NCBI GenBank assembly: GCA_049968515.1 | Contig: JBMFQR010000001.1 | Span: 55,152-119,151, forward strand | DNA: 64,000 nucleotides | Direction of reading: 5' to 3' | Origin: JAOACQ01 sp049968515 | GTDB lineage: Bacteria > Spirochaetota > Brevinematia > Brevinematales > JAOACQ01 | Part shown: positions 24,321 through 32,942 of the stretch, in pieces | Layout of the letters: every line of letters begins with the position of its first letter | How positions within the stretch are numbered: position 1 is the first letter of the stretch | Position numbers and translations under genes: made by a program | The notes under the pieces: model-generated | The model's input: the letters and a program-made list of their open reading frames with translations, nothing else | Told to the model about the DNA's origin: nothing | Databases searched by the model: none

Positions 24321-26096
24321 ATGAAGCTTATTTCCAGGCTTATTTTTTTTGTTCTTCTTTTTTTTAGTTATTCTTATTCGGAAGATAACCTTTCTTTTTC
24401 AATAACCAATGATGAAGAAAGGAAAAACTATCAATTTGACACTCCCTCGATTCAGTATGAAAAGAAAAAATTATCAGGCTTTTCCTCTGTAGGTTCTAAG
24501 GTAAATTCTGCCTTTCTTTATCCAAGATCCTATGGTAGTATAGGTCAGGTCAATACAATTTCAATCGATGGTGGCTTATCATCTCATACAAGGATAGGAT
24601 GGGATGGGCTAAATATTGAAATACCGCAGATGAGTTCCATTGATGTTTCGCTTTTACCACTTGAATTTGCAGAAAGTGTAGAAATATATAGAGAAAACCT
24701 TACTCCCTATGGCGTTTATGGACAGGCTGGTTTTTTAAATTTTCTGCCACACTCTTCCACAAAGAATGGACTTATCGATATTTTTACTCAAAGCTATGAT
24801 ACATATGGAGGAAAGCTTCTTCTTCATAGCATCAACAATGATATGAAAGGGGATATGGGATTTTCTCTCATTTCGAGCAGCAACAACTTTCATTATTTGG
24901 ACAGATATGGTCTTACAAACACTGCAGAGAATCTTGATTTTATAAGATATTCTTTATTTTCAAAGTTTTATTTCCCTCTCGTGAGTTTTTCGGTTGCTCA
25001 CACCTACAGGGATTCCGGTACTGGAAGAACATACAATCTTTCACCGAGGCAGAAGGATATATTTACAGTCCTTAAGTTTGATAGTGAGATTTTTGATACC
25101 TATTTCAAAGCTGGAGTTATTAACTGGGACAATATTTATACAACAAGAAGTGACGATTCTGATTTGCACAACAACAGAACATTTTCTATTGAGCTTGAAA
25201 AGAATCTTGAGATATTTGCGTTGAAAAATCAGTTTAAACCCTCATTAAAATATTTTACTGTAAAAAGTACGAAGATAGGGGAAAAAACCCTCTGGCATTC
25301 TGATCTATCTTATACAGGGAAGTATTCTTTATGGAAGCTGGATTTTGCCTTTTCTTCTGATTTGATTTATAGAGAAGGGTATGACTTTTACATTGTTCCG
25401 GGTGGGAGTCTTTCCTTTAATGCATTTGATAGCGTTAAATTTTATGGGTCAATATCGAGAGGTTTACTTTTTCCTTCTTTCAATGATCTTTATTGGCCAA
25501 GTGATAGTTTTGCGACTGGAAATTCCAATCTTGTTCCAGAAGATGGGATAAGATGGCAGGGTGGGGTGGTATGGCTGTTTTTCCCACTTTATTTTAATCT
25601 TTGTTATACAGAAAGTTATATTGACAATCAGATTCTCTGGCAACCATCTGCTGGTGGAATCTGGCAACCCCAGAATATCGGGAAGGTTTTTGCGAGGGTC
25701 TTTAACTTTATTGGCAGATATGAGGATGTGATTTTTGATTTTAAAACGACAGCGGAGATTTCTTTTAGCTATAATTATTCAATAAATAATGATTCTAATT
25801 CAATTTATTATCATAAAAGGATAATGTATGTCCCTTTATATAAATGGGGGGCTTCATTTTCTGTTGAATATAGGGAGATTTTCAAGTTAGCTCTCGGATA
25901 CAGATACTTGAGTGAAAGGTTTATAAATGAAGAGAATAGTTTATGGCTCAAGCCCTATGGCCTTATGGATATTGAGTTGGGGCTTTATGTGTTTTACCTT
26001 GCAGTGGAAAATCTTTTTGATGTCGGTTATCAAGATGTAAATGGTTATCCACAGATGGGTAGAAGCTTTAAAGGTGGTTTAAGAATAGAATTTTAA
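24321..26096 (+). CDS. btuB: TonB-dependent outer membrane receptor, probable cobalamin receptor (BtuB-like)
   Basis: A 591-residue TonB-dependent receptor. The signal peptide is MKLISRLIFFVLLFFSYSYS. A plug domain occupies about 40-150 (VNTISIDGGLSSHTRIGWDG, LLPLEFAESVEIYRENLTPY), followed by a 22-strand-type barrel ending GRSFKGGLRIEF with terminal Phe. The cobalamin assignment rests on the riboswitch directly upstream, not on barrel motifs; the plug lacks an obvious classical TonB box near the N-terminus. GGAG precedes the start. The BtuG-like propeller lipoprotein follows after 16 bases. The inner-membrane BtuCDF genes are not nearby. Confidence 0.88.
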   Translation: MKLISRLIFFVLLFFSYSYSEDNLSFSITNDEERKNYQFDTPSIQYEKKKLSGFSSVGSKVNSAFLYPRSYGSIGQVNTISIDGGLSSHTRIGWDGLNIEIPQMSSIDVSLLPLEFAESVEIYRENLTPYGVYGQAGFLNFLPHSSTKNGLIDIFTQSYDTYGGKLLLHSINNDMKGDMGFSLISSSNNFHYLDRYGLTNTAENLDFIRYSLFSKFYFPLVSFSVAHTYRDSGTGRTYNLSPRQKDIFTVLKFDSEIFDTYFKAGVINWDNIYTTRSDDSDLHNNRTFSIELEKNLEIFALKNQFKPSLKYFTVKSTKIGEKTLWHSDLSYTGKYSLWKLDFAFSSDLIYREGYDFYIVPGGSLSFNAFDSVKFYGSISRGLLFPSFNDLYWPSDSFATGNSNLVPEDGIRWQGGVVWLFFPLYFNLCYTESYIDNQILWQPSAGGIWQPQNIGKVFARVFNFIGRYEDVIFDFKTTAEISFSYNYSINNDSNSIYYHKRIMYVPLYKWGASFSVEYREIFKLALGYRYLSERFINEENSLWLKPYGLMDIELGLYVFYLAVENLFDVGYQDVNGYPQMGRSFKGGLRIEF

Positions 26097-26112
26097 AATA
26101 CAGGAGGATTTT

Positions 26113-27096
26113 ATGTTAAAAAAACTTACTATTTCTTTAACTCTGCTTGTGGTAATTTTCTCATGTTCTGAGGTACCTCAATCTTCATCTTCTGCGGAGG
26201 GTGTCCCTAAAAATTCTTTGCTTGTTATTGATGAAGCAAATATGTATCTGAAGTCTTACAATATTTCTTCGGGGGAAGTGAAAAGCTTGATGGAAATTGG
26301 AAATGCTGCAAATGATATTGAGGTTGATGGAGATTATGCTTATGTTGCAGTGTCTCTTGACAATAAGCTTTTAAGAATCAATCTTCTTTCTCTCTCTAAA
26401 GACTTTATTGACTTTGCAGGTGCCAATCCTTATAATCTCTGTCTTGATAGTGACAGAATTTATCTTACTCTTTCAGTTTCCAATAAGCTTGCTGTAGTAT
26501 CGAAATCCACTTTTTCGGTTATTACGAATATCTCTCTTGTTTCCCCCGGCTATCCAATGGGAGTGAGGGTTGATGCAAATTATGTCTATGTTGCCACAAG
26601 TGATGGGTATCCCAGCTATGGTAATAGCAGAATTGAGATTTATTCAAAGGCAAATTACTCATTGATTACAAACATTGCCACTATTCACAAAAATCCTCAG
26701 TCTTTGTGGGTTAAGAATGGTCTTGTTTATATTGCAGCAACAGGGACATACAGCAGTAATGGGGGTGTGGAAAGGCTTGCAGTTTCAAACTTTAATATAG
26801 AAAGTTTTGCAACTATTCCCTCTCCCAATCCCACTTACATCTATGGATTTGATAATTACATCTGTGTTATAGAAAGTAGCTGGGGTGGAAGTGGTGGAGT
26901 TTATGTATATAATGAAAGCACTGCTTTGCTCACAAATCTACTCGGGGGAATTAGCCTGAAAGGTATGGAAGCAAAGGATGGTTTTCTCTATGTTTCAGAG
27001 GCTTATGCAGGTACAAAGACTTATAAAATAAATATGTCAGATTATTCTGTAAGTCAAATACCTGTTGGTGGAGGCGATATAGCAATATATAAGTAG
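26113..27096 (+). CDS. Beta-propeller lipoprotein, possible BtuG-like cobalamin capture protein
   Basis: A 327-residue lipoprotein (signal MLKKLTISLTLLVVIFSC with lipobox VIFSC). The mature part has seven or so YncE-like propeller repeats, such as AANDIEVDGDYAYVAVSLDN, NPYNLCLDSDRIYLTLSVSN and GVRVDANYVYVATSDGY. It is 16 bases after the receptor gene in the same riboswitch-controlled unit. In Bacteroides, BtuG is a surface propeller lipoprotein that binds cobalamin tightly and hands it to BtuB; the same pairing is suggested here from fold and context only. AGGAGG precedes the start. A convergent ABC gene ends 5 bases beyond its stop. Confidence 0.8.
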   Translation: MLKKLTISLTLLVVIFSCSEVPQSSSSAEGVPKNSLLVIDEANMYLKSYNISSGEVKSLMEIGNAANDIEVDGDYAYVAVSLDNKLLRINLLSLSKDFIDFAGANPYNLCLDSDRIYLTLSVSNKLAVVSKSTFSVITNISLVSPGYPMGVRVDANYVYVATSDGYPSYGNSRIEIYSKANYSLITNIATIHKNPQSLWVKNGLVYIAATGTYSSNGGVERLAVSNFNIESFATIPSPNPTYIYGFDNYICVIESSWGGSGGVYVYNESTALLTNLLGGISLKGMEAKDGFLYVSEAYAGTKTYKINMSDYSVSQIPVGGGDIAIYK

Positions 27097-27101
27097 AAGG
27101 T

Positions 27102-27782
27102 TTAATTTGATTTAAAGCCTTCGATTTTTCCATTTTTTATGAAGTAGGTTTCCCTGCAGTATATTCCGAATCTTTCGTCGTGGGTTGCTACTACTATTGT
27201 CAAGCCAAGTTTGTTAAGATCTGAGAAGATGTGAAATATCTCTCTTGCAGATGTATCGTCCAGATTTGCTGTCGGTTCATCTGCAAGGAGTATTTCAGGG
27301 TTTGTTATCAGTGCCCTTGCTATGGCAACCTTCTTTTTTTCTCCGCCACTTAAAGACAAGGGCATTTTATTGACTATTGTCCCAAGCCTTAATTTTTCAG
27401 AAAGAGTTTGGAAATAAGACATCTTTGAGGAAAGGGGGATGTAGTTTATTATAACAGGTAGCAGAATATTATCCCTAACAGATATTTCATTGATAAACTT
27501 AACATCCTGAAAAACTATTCCGAATTTTTCTCTTCTCAATTTTGAGATTTTATAATCCGGAGTTTTTGAAAGCTGAAATTTACCCCAATAAACTTCCCCG
27601 GAGGATGGTTTTAGATTTCCGGAGATTATATTTAGCAGGGTGGTTTTTCCGCTTCCTGAAGGACCGACAAAGGAGATATAGCTACCATAGTTTATATCTA
27701 TGTTTATGTTAGTCAACGATGTTATGTAGGTGTTATCAGTTGAGAAATATTTTTTTGAAATATTTATTAGCTTTATATCCAT
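27102..27782 (-). CDS. ABC transporter ATPase of the LolD/MacB/FtsE type
   Basis: A 226-residue cytoplasmic ATPase. Walker A is GPSGSGKTTLL (about 39-49), the Q-loop VFQDVKF, the signature LSGGEKKKVAIARAL, Walker B LLADEPTANLD and the switch His in VATHDERF. This is the pattern of the MacB/LolD/FtsE branch, which powers mechanical work on lipoproteins or wall enzymes rather than solute import. The start is placed at 27782, five bases after GAGG. It is the third gene of a minus-strand unit with a minimal FtsX-type permease 10 bases upstream. Confidence 0.92.
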   Translation of the reverse strand: MDIKLINISKKYFSTDNTYITSLTNINIDINYGSYISFVGPSGSGKTTLLNIISGNLKPSSGEVYWGKFQLSKTPDYKISKLRREKFGIVFQDVKFINEISVRDNILLPVIINYIPLSSKMSYFQTLSEKLRLGTIVNKMPLSLSGGEKKKVAIARALITNPEILLADEPTANLDDTSAREIFHIFSDLNKLGLTIVVATHDERFGIYCRETYFIKNGKIEGFKSN

Positions 27783-27792
27783 CATAGCCTCT

Positions 27793-28284
27793 TTACAGGT
27801 TTGATTCTTTTTCGAGTGAATTGATCGTTCTGAGTGAATATATTGATGAAATCAGAGAAATAAAGGCCACATCAATCAAGAAGAAGTAAAAAGAAAAAGG
27901 GGAGAAGTATTTTGAGATAAAAAATATTACAGGGATGGCAGGAATGAAGACAATGAATGCCATAAATATCTGTAGAAGTATCTGAAATAAGTGATCAAAA
28001 ATAATAAAGAGCTTTGAAGCACCAAAGCTTCTTAGTAATATAATTGAGTCCTTTTCTGATTGTATTCTTGTTATCACGAATAATATGTTGGCAAACAATG
28101 TAATTAGAAAGACATAGGTATAGATAAAATCAGATAACTTGAAGCAAAAAAGAAAGAAAAACATTGCATTTATTAAAAAAACAAGAATTCTCCAGATAGA
28201 CTGATATGCTGCACGCTTAATATTTAACCAGATTATATTTGATAAGAAACAAATTAACTTATTCAGGATGTTTCCTCCAGCCAT
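27793..28284 (-). CDS. Minimal FtsX/MacB-type permease
   Basis: A 163-residue membrane protein with four predicted helices. The segment ILFVITRIQSEKDSIILLRS followed by FGASKLFIIFDHLF has the charge and Gly-Ala pattern of the FtsX/MacB core just after its second core helix. The large periplasmic domain usual in this family is missing, so it is a stripped-down version. It overlaps the upstream unknown gene by 22 bases. The ATG at 28284 has no clear ribosome site, while GGAGG at 28272-28276 lies a few codons into the frame and points to a possible non-ATG start near 28265. It is paired with the ATPase at 27102-27782. Confidence 0.72.
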   Translation of the reverse strand: MAGGNILNKLICFLSNIIWLNIKRAAYQSIWRILVFLINAMFFFLFCFKLSDFIYTYVFLITLFANILFVITRIQSEKDSIILLRSFGASKLFIIFDHLFQILLQIFMAFIVFIPAIPVIFFISKYFSPFSFYFFLIDVAFISLISSIYSLRTINSLEKESNL

Positions 28285-29135
28285 AAATTTTTGCCATAGA
28301 TTTTCTTGATCTCGTTCAACATTGCACTTCTTTTTTGAGGTTCGGGAGACTTGATCAATATCATTTTAGCATATTTATCAAATTGTTTCAACTGAATTAG
28401 AGCTGATTTGCATTCCTCGTCGAGCTCACCACCAACAACAACAAGCGAAGGCCTGTTGTCGTTATAAATTTTTAGTAACTCCATTTTGTTGTTGGCTGTA
28501 AATACATCTGTATCCGGATTAAAATCCGGGTAGAGGACAATCCCATTTTTTTTGGATTCTACAATCATAGATACAAGTTCAGTAAATTGCATAAATTTTT
28601 GAGCATAATTTGGATCGCCTGCTTTTAAGGGGAAGAATATCAATATACCAAATTCATCAACCTTGTAATCTATAAGTGTGCTTCTGGGGATTCTTACTTT
28701 TACCTGATTCCACCTTATCCTATCAAGTTTTTCTCCATAAAATAAGATTGGTTCATGATATCCCTGTGAGTCCTGTCTGTATATTTCACACACACATATC
28801 ACACTTCTTTTTCTTTTTGATGAAAGGTTCATTGTTTCAAGGTAATCAATTATTCTGTCAAGTTCGATGACAGTTTTTCTTCCGTCGGGTTGACGATAAA
28901 CATTACCAAAATTGCTAATGAGCTTGGCATATAGTTTTTCATTATATTTTATGTCAATTTCGTTCAGCTTCAGTTTCTGGTAGTATTCATAATATTCGGG
29001 TTTGAACTGTGAGCCGGCTTTAAGTCCGATTACCTGTGTTCCGGTATTTATATAAATATCATTTAGTAGTATGAGATCCAGTTCATCCTTATATTTTTCT
29101 GATAGTATGAGTAGTTCTGATAGTTTTATTTTCAT
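28263..29135 (-). CDS. Unknown soluble protein of the ABC cassette
   Basis: A 290-residue protein without signal peptide or membrane segments; I do not recognise it. The N-terminal 120 residues are charged (LKAGSQFKPEYYEYYQKLKL). A middle segment reads ICVCEIYRQDSQGYHEPILF and KVRIPRSTLIDYKVDEFGIL. The C-terminal third (SLVVVGGELDEECKSALIQL, YAKMILIKSPEPQK) looks like an alternating alpha/beta fold. GAGGGG precedes the start. It is first in the unit with the FtsX-like permease and the ATPase, and overlaps the permease gene, so it probably acts with that transporter at the cytoplasmic face. Function unknown. Confidence 0.7.
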   Translation of the reverse strand: MKIKLSELLILSEKYKDELDLILLNDIYINTGTQVIGLKAGSQFKPEYYEYYQKLKLNEIDIKYNEKLYAKLISNFGNVYRQPDGRKTVIELDRIIDYLETMNLSSKRKRSVICVCEIYRQDSQGYHEPILFYGEKLDRIRWNQVKVRIPRSTLIDYKVDEFGILIFFPLKAGDPNYAQKFMQFTELVSMIVESKKNGIVLYPDFNPDTDVFTANNKMELLKIYNDNRPSLVVVGGELDEECKSALIQLKQFDKYAKMILIKSPEPQKRSAMLNEIKKIYGKNLWLEETS

Positions 29136-29227
29136 AGCCCCTCTTTTTTTAAATGAATATATCTTAATCGGAAAAAGCTATCTAAAATATAAGAAATATC
29201 GATTTCTGAATAGCTAACAGCTTCAGT

Positions 29228-30664
29228 TTAGAAGTTGAATACGTTTGTTTTTTTATCAAAGATAGTGAGAGTTTTAGTCTCTGGATTTAAAGGGTTTTTA
29301 TTAATCAGAATACTGAAGCTGGCTTTCCCAATATTGTTTGTAATAATTCCAATAAATGATTCTTTTTTCACATCAAAGAGAGCCAGAACCATTTCGTTTG
29401 TTGCATTTATTCCAATGAAGAGATAATCCCAGTAATCATCATTGTTTGCTTCAACTTTTTCAATCTTCCAGAGATATTTGAAGGGAAGATTGATTTTAGT
29501 GCAATTTGTTGTCTGAATTTCGTTTGTTAATACTGAGATGGAATTTGGTTCAAGAATGTTGGTGATGACATAGTTTGTCTCTATGTTTGCCAGAAGCAAT
29601 AATGAGTCTGAAACAAAGTAGGTGTCTTTAATTCCCATTTTTTTGTCAGATACTCTTATGTTTGCTGGAATGCCACATATAAGTAATCTGAAATAGCTTT
29701 CGTTTTTAAAGTATATATCTTCGTAGAAGCAGTAGTATCTGTTTTTTAAAACAACAGAGTTTGTTATCATATCTCTGAAAAGTGCAATTGATGGTCTATA
29801 TAATATTGCTGGCATTTCATAAAAATATGAAAGATCCCTTAGCTCATTGTAGATTAATGGAAGGTTGATGTTAATTTTAAAAATTTCCTCTTTATCTTTT
29901 TTTGTAAAGCTTTTTAATGAAATCGAGTCTTTTGGTATATCATCTTTAAAAATTAAGAGAGCTTCATCTCTATATTTCTTTGAAAATAAATCTTTGCCGG
30001 CAGAGATTGATTTATTGAGATAAGCCTTCGCTTCATTTGTTTTCTGTGCAAGCAGAGAAACCTTTGCAAGGGCGTAGTAAAGATTTGGGGGCGGTAGGGT
30101 TGAGATATGTGGTTCTGACGAGCTTAAAAGTGTGTAGGCGGTTGTGGCATCTTTTTTGAAGGCGAGTAAGGAGAGTGCAAGATAGAACTTGAGTTCTTCA
30201 TTGTCAATCATATTTTTTTCATTTGAAAAGTAAACTTCACTCAATATTTTATATGCCTCCTTAAAATCCCCATTTTTATATTTACATATGCCAATTCTTT
30301 GATAGATAAAGTTTATTTCCTCTGTGTTTGAAAGAGATTTGATTAATTCTGTATAATTTGAGATTGCAGTCTCAAGGTTTTTCCTTCTTGAAAGACTATT
30401 AATCTCAAATTCATTTGAAAGTGCAGAATGATAATTTTTAAGATTTGTTGATAAATCAAGATTAATGTAAAGATGCTTATTTGATAGAAAAGATAGAAAT
30501 TGGAGATAATAAATATTATTATAGTCCCCTTTTTTTGTTGGTTCTTTACTTTCGATTTGTTTTTCGATCTTTCCTCTTGAAATCTGTTCTTCTGGTTTTA
30601 TTTCTTTCTTTCCACAGGATAATATAGCAAGAAGAATGAGGGCAAGGCTTAACTTCTTTTTCAT
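29228..30664 (-). CDS. TPR-containing lipoprotein
   Basis: A 478-residue predicted lipoprotein (signal MKKKLSLALILLAILSC). Residues about 85-235 contain tetratricopeptide-like helical repeats (AISNYTELIKSLSNTEEINF, GICKYKNGDFKEAYKILSEV, YYALAKVSLLAQKTNEAKAY). The C-terminal 220 residues are beta-rich with many Asn and Thr and resemble no family I know. It is probably attached to a membrane and acts as a scaffold or binding protein in the periplasm. The gaps on both sides (29136-29227, 30665-30759) hold no further gene. Its link to the ABC cassette downstream is uncertain. Confidence 0.72.
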   Translation of the reverse strand: MKKKLSLALILLAILSCGKKEIKPEEQISRGKIEKQIESKEPTKKGDYNNIYYLQFLSFLSNKHLYINLDLSTNLKNYHSALSNEFEINSLSRRKNLETAISNYTELIKSLSNTEEINFIYQRIGICKYKNGDFKEAYKILSEVYFSNEKNMIDNEELKFYLALSLLAFKKDATTAYTLLSSSEPHISTLPPPNLYYALAKVSLLAQKTNEAKAYLNKSISAGKDLFSKKYRDEALLIFKDDIPKDSISLKSFTKKDKEEIFKININLPLIYNELRDLSYFYEMPAILYRPSIALFRDMITNSVVLKNRYYCFYEDIYFKNESYFRLLICGIPANIRVSDKKMGIKDTYFVSDSLLLLANIETNYVITNILEPNSISVLTNEIQTTNCTKINLPFKYLWKIEKVEANNDDYWDYLFIGINATNEMVLALFDVKKESFIGIITNNIGKASFSILINKNPLNPETKTLTIFDKKTNVFNF

Positions 30665-30759
30665 TCTGAACTATATCCTTTTATCCCTTAAGTCAGGGGG
30701 TTTCTTAAAATATAGACTTTAATATTATTTTAAAAGACAAGAGGTTAAAAGTCCAGTTT

Positions 30760-31760
30760 TTATTCTATCCTTTTTGTCGTATTACAATCTATTAAATAAC
30801 CTTCAAAAATCACCTTTTTTTCTTCGATCTTTTCTCCATTGATCAACTTTAATAATAAGGAGGCGGCTTTTTTACCAATTTCGCGGTGGGCTGCTTTATG
30901 CTGGTTATGGCAATATTATCTTCATTCGGTAGTTTTAGGGCGTCTACTCCGACAATTGAAAGATCGTCTGGAATCCTTACCTTTATTTCTTTTGCATACT
31001 TTATCACGCCATAAGCCATAATATCGTTTGCTGCAAATATAGCTGTGGGTGGAGATGAGAGATTTAATAGCTTTTTGGCTGAATTATATCCAGATTCAAA
31101 AAGATAATCCCCATAAATTATGTATTTTTCATTGAGAGTAATGCTGTTTTCATATAAAGCCTTTTGATAACCTGCGAGTCTATCCCGTGATATTTTAAAG
31201 TTAAAATTTCCTGTAATATGTGCTATTCTTCTATGACCCAGATCAATTAAGTGTTTTGTCGCTATGAAACCTATGTTTACGTTATCCATAAGGATAGAAA
31301 TAATGCTTGAGTTTTCAATGTAATCCTCTATAAGAATGAAAGGCACATCTCTTTTTGATAAGTTTAGAAGAAACTCATCCTCATTTATATCACTTTCCAT
31401 TACAATAAAGCCATCCACTATGCCAGAAGAAAATTCTTCCATTATCTTTCTTCTCTTTAATGGTTCTGCATATACATTTGATATTATTACATTGTAACCA
31501 GATGGGTTTAAGACAGATTCTATGCCATAAAGAATATCTCTGTAAAATAAATTTGTTATGTCGTCAAGGATGAAGCCTATGTGCATTGTCCTTTTTTTTG
31601 AGAGTGCTTTTGCTACAATGTTGGGTTTGTAGCCATAATCTTCAATTATCTTTAAGATTTTCTTTCTTTTCTCTTCTTTAACTCCTTTTAAATTGTTAAG
31701 AACTCTTGATACGGTAGATTTTGAGGTTTGTGATATTCTTGCTATTTCTTCTATTGTCAT
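30760..31760 (-). pseudogene. LacI-family regulator with a one-base frameshift near the C-terminus
   Basis: A LacI/GalR repressor. The N-terminal HTH (MTIEEIARISQTSKSTVSRV, then LNN) and periplasmic-binding-like domain (HIGFILDDITNLFYRDILYG, IAHITGNFNFKISRDRLAGY) are intact. The frame then reads SIKQPTAKLVKKPPPYY and stops at 30849. In the next frame the expected family ending continues: HREIGKKAASLLLKLINGEK, and on to a stop at 30760-30762. One missing C in the run at 30888-30890 (minus strand CCC for CCCC) explains it: 1001 bases here, 1002 needed for a 333-residue protein. It may be a true mutation or a sequencing/assembly error. The start is set at 31760, where the HTH begins. It is divergent from the xylanase operon, with matching operators at both promoters. 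Confidence 0.88.
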
Positions 31761-31771
31761 AAATACTCTTT

Positions 31772-31787
31772 GTGAAATCGGTTTCAC
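31772..31787 (-). promoter_or_regulatory. LacI-type operator in front of the regulator gene
   Basis: GTGAAATCGGTTTCAC is a near-perfect palindrome with a central CG, 12 bases before the start codon of the LacI gene. Its core TGAAATCGGYTTCA recurs at 31889-31904 before the xylanase gene, which supports autoregulation. A TTGAAA on the minus strand near 31823 may be part of the promoter. Confidence 0.8.
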
Positions 31788-31832
31788 TTTCCTTATTATG
31801 TTAAAAAAAATTTAAAAACTTTCAAGTTTTTG

Positions 31833-31838
31833 TTGACA
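31833..31838 (+). promoter_or_regulatory. Probable -35 box of the xylanase operon promoter
   Basis: TTGACA at 31833-31838 is a perfect -35 box. The AT-rich stretch that follows has several possible -10 boxes (around 31856-31872), none exact at 17 bases. The operator at 31889-31904 lies at or just beyond the transcription start. Confidence 0.5.
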
Positions 31839-31888
31839 AAAATTTAAATAAAAATGAGAATAAATTATAAAATAATTGAATTCAGTTT

Positions 31889-31904
31889 ATGAAATCGGCT
31901 TCAT
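31889..31904 (+). promoter_or_regulatory. LacI-type operator in front of the xylanase gene
   Basis: ATGAAATCGGCTTCAT shares the 14-base core TGAAATCGGYTTCA with the site at 31772-31787. It stands between the promoter and the GGGAGG ribosome site of the xylanase gene, where a bound repressor would block expression. Confidence 0.8.
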
Positions 31905-31921
31905 TTTATCGGGAGGTTTTT

Positions 31922-32926
31922 ATGAAGAGAATGGCATTCTGTTTCCTTATTTTACTTGCCGGGCTGGCTTTTGGTGAGGAAGGGTTAAGGGTTCTGGCTG
32001 AAAAAAGGGGAATCTTCATTGGTGCAGCAGTTATGGAAAGTCAGCTTTATGATGAGAAGGCGGTGGAATTGATAAAGAATAACTATAATTATCTGACAGT
32101 TGCCAATGAGCTCAAATGGGAGAACGTTCACCCCACAAGGAAGGTGTATGCCTTTAGTAAGCCAGACAGGATATGGGAGTTTGCGGTAAGCAACAATATG
32201 AAAATGCGTGGACATACACTTATATGGCATTTGCAGAATCCTTACTGGATTGCAAAGCCGGGAACAACTTCAGAAGAGCTTAAGGAGGTTATGAGAGTTC
32301 ATATTTCCAATGTTGTGGGTCATTACAGAGGAAAGATAAGAGACTGGGATGTTGTAAATGAGGCAATGGATGAGAACGGCAATTTAAGAGAAAACATCTG
32401 GCAGCTTATTATAGGAGAGGAGTATATTGAGCATGCATTTAGATGTGCACACGAGGCAGACCCTGATGCAAAGCTTTTCATAAATGATTATAATATAGAG
32501 GAAATAAATCCAAAATCTGATGGGCTTTACAATCTTGTAAAGAAACTAAAAGATAAGAATGTTCCCATCCATGGGGTTGGTTTTCAGTTTCATCTTGATG
32601 GAAGATGGGAGCCTGATTATGCTTCAATTAAGGCGAATTTTAAGAGATTTAAAGATCTCGGGCTTGATATTCAGATTACCGAACTGGATGTAAGAATACC
32701 AAAAGACTTTAAGCAGGAGGATCTGGACAGACAGGCAAGGATTTATAAAGAATTATTAAAGATATTTTTAGCTTCAGGTGGTAATACCTTTGTAATGTGG
32801 GGAATTGGTGACAGATTCAGCTGGGTTCCTTCATTCTTTCAGGGTTTTGGCGCAGCTTTAATCTTTGATGAGGATTATAAACCAAAACCAGCATATTTTA
32901 AGCTAAAAGAGGTACTTTCAAAATAA
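31922..32926 (+). CDS. Endo-1,4-beta-xylanase, glycoside hydrolase family 10
   Basis: A 334-residue secreted GH10 enzyme that cuts internal beta-1,4 xylan links by a retaining mechanism. The signal peptide is MKRMAFCFLILLAGLAFG. The acid/base Glu is E147 in WDVVNEAMDE and the nucleophile Glu is E254 in QITELDVRI; RGHTLIWHLQNPYW and GVGFQFHLDG are further family blocks. It is a bare catalytic domain without a carbohydrate-binding module. The start at 31922 follows GGGAGG. It begins an operon with a second glycosidase 16 bases downstream, under a LacI-type operator. Confidence 0.95.
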   Translation: MKRMAFCFLILLAGLAFGEEGLRVLAEKRGIFIGAAVMESQLYDEKAVELIKNNYNYLTVANELKWENVHPTRKVYAFSKPDRIWEFAVSNNMKMRGHTLIWHLQNPYWIAKPGTTSEELKEVMRVHISNVVGHYRGKIRDWDVVNEAMDENGNLRENIWQLIIGEEYIEHAFRCAHEADPDAKLFINDYNIEEINPKSDGLYNLVKKLKDKNVPIHGVGFQFHLDGRWEPDYASIKANFKRFKDLGLDIQITELDVRIPKDFKQEDLDRQARIYKELLKIFLASGGNTFVMWGIGDRFSWVPSFFQGFGAALIFDEDYKPKPAYFKLKEVLSK

Positions 32927-32942
32927 AATAAGGTGGGTAAAT

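Noticed and set aside
30839..31021. 60-codon plus-strand frame at the LacI frameshift
   Set aside because: It is antisense to the LacI gene, whose two frames explain the region fully.
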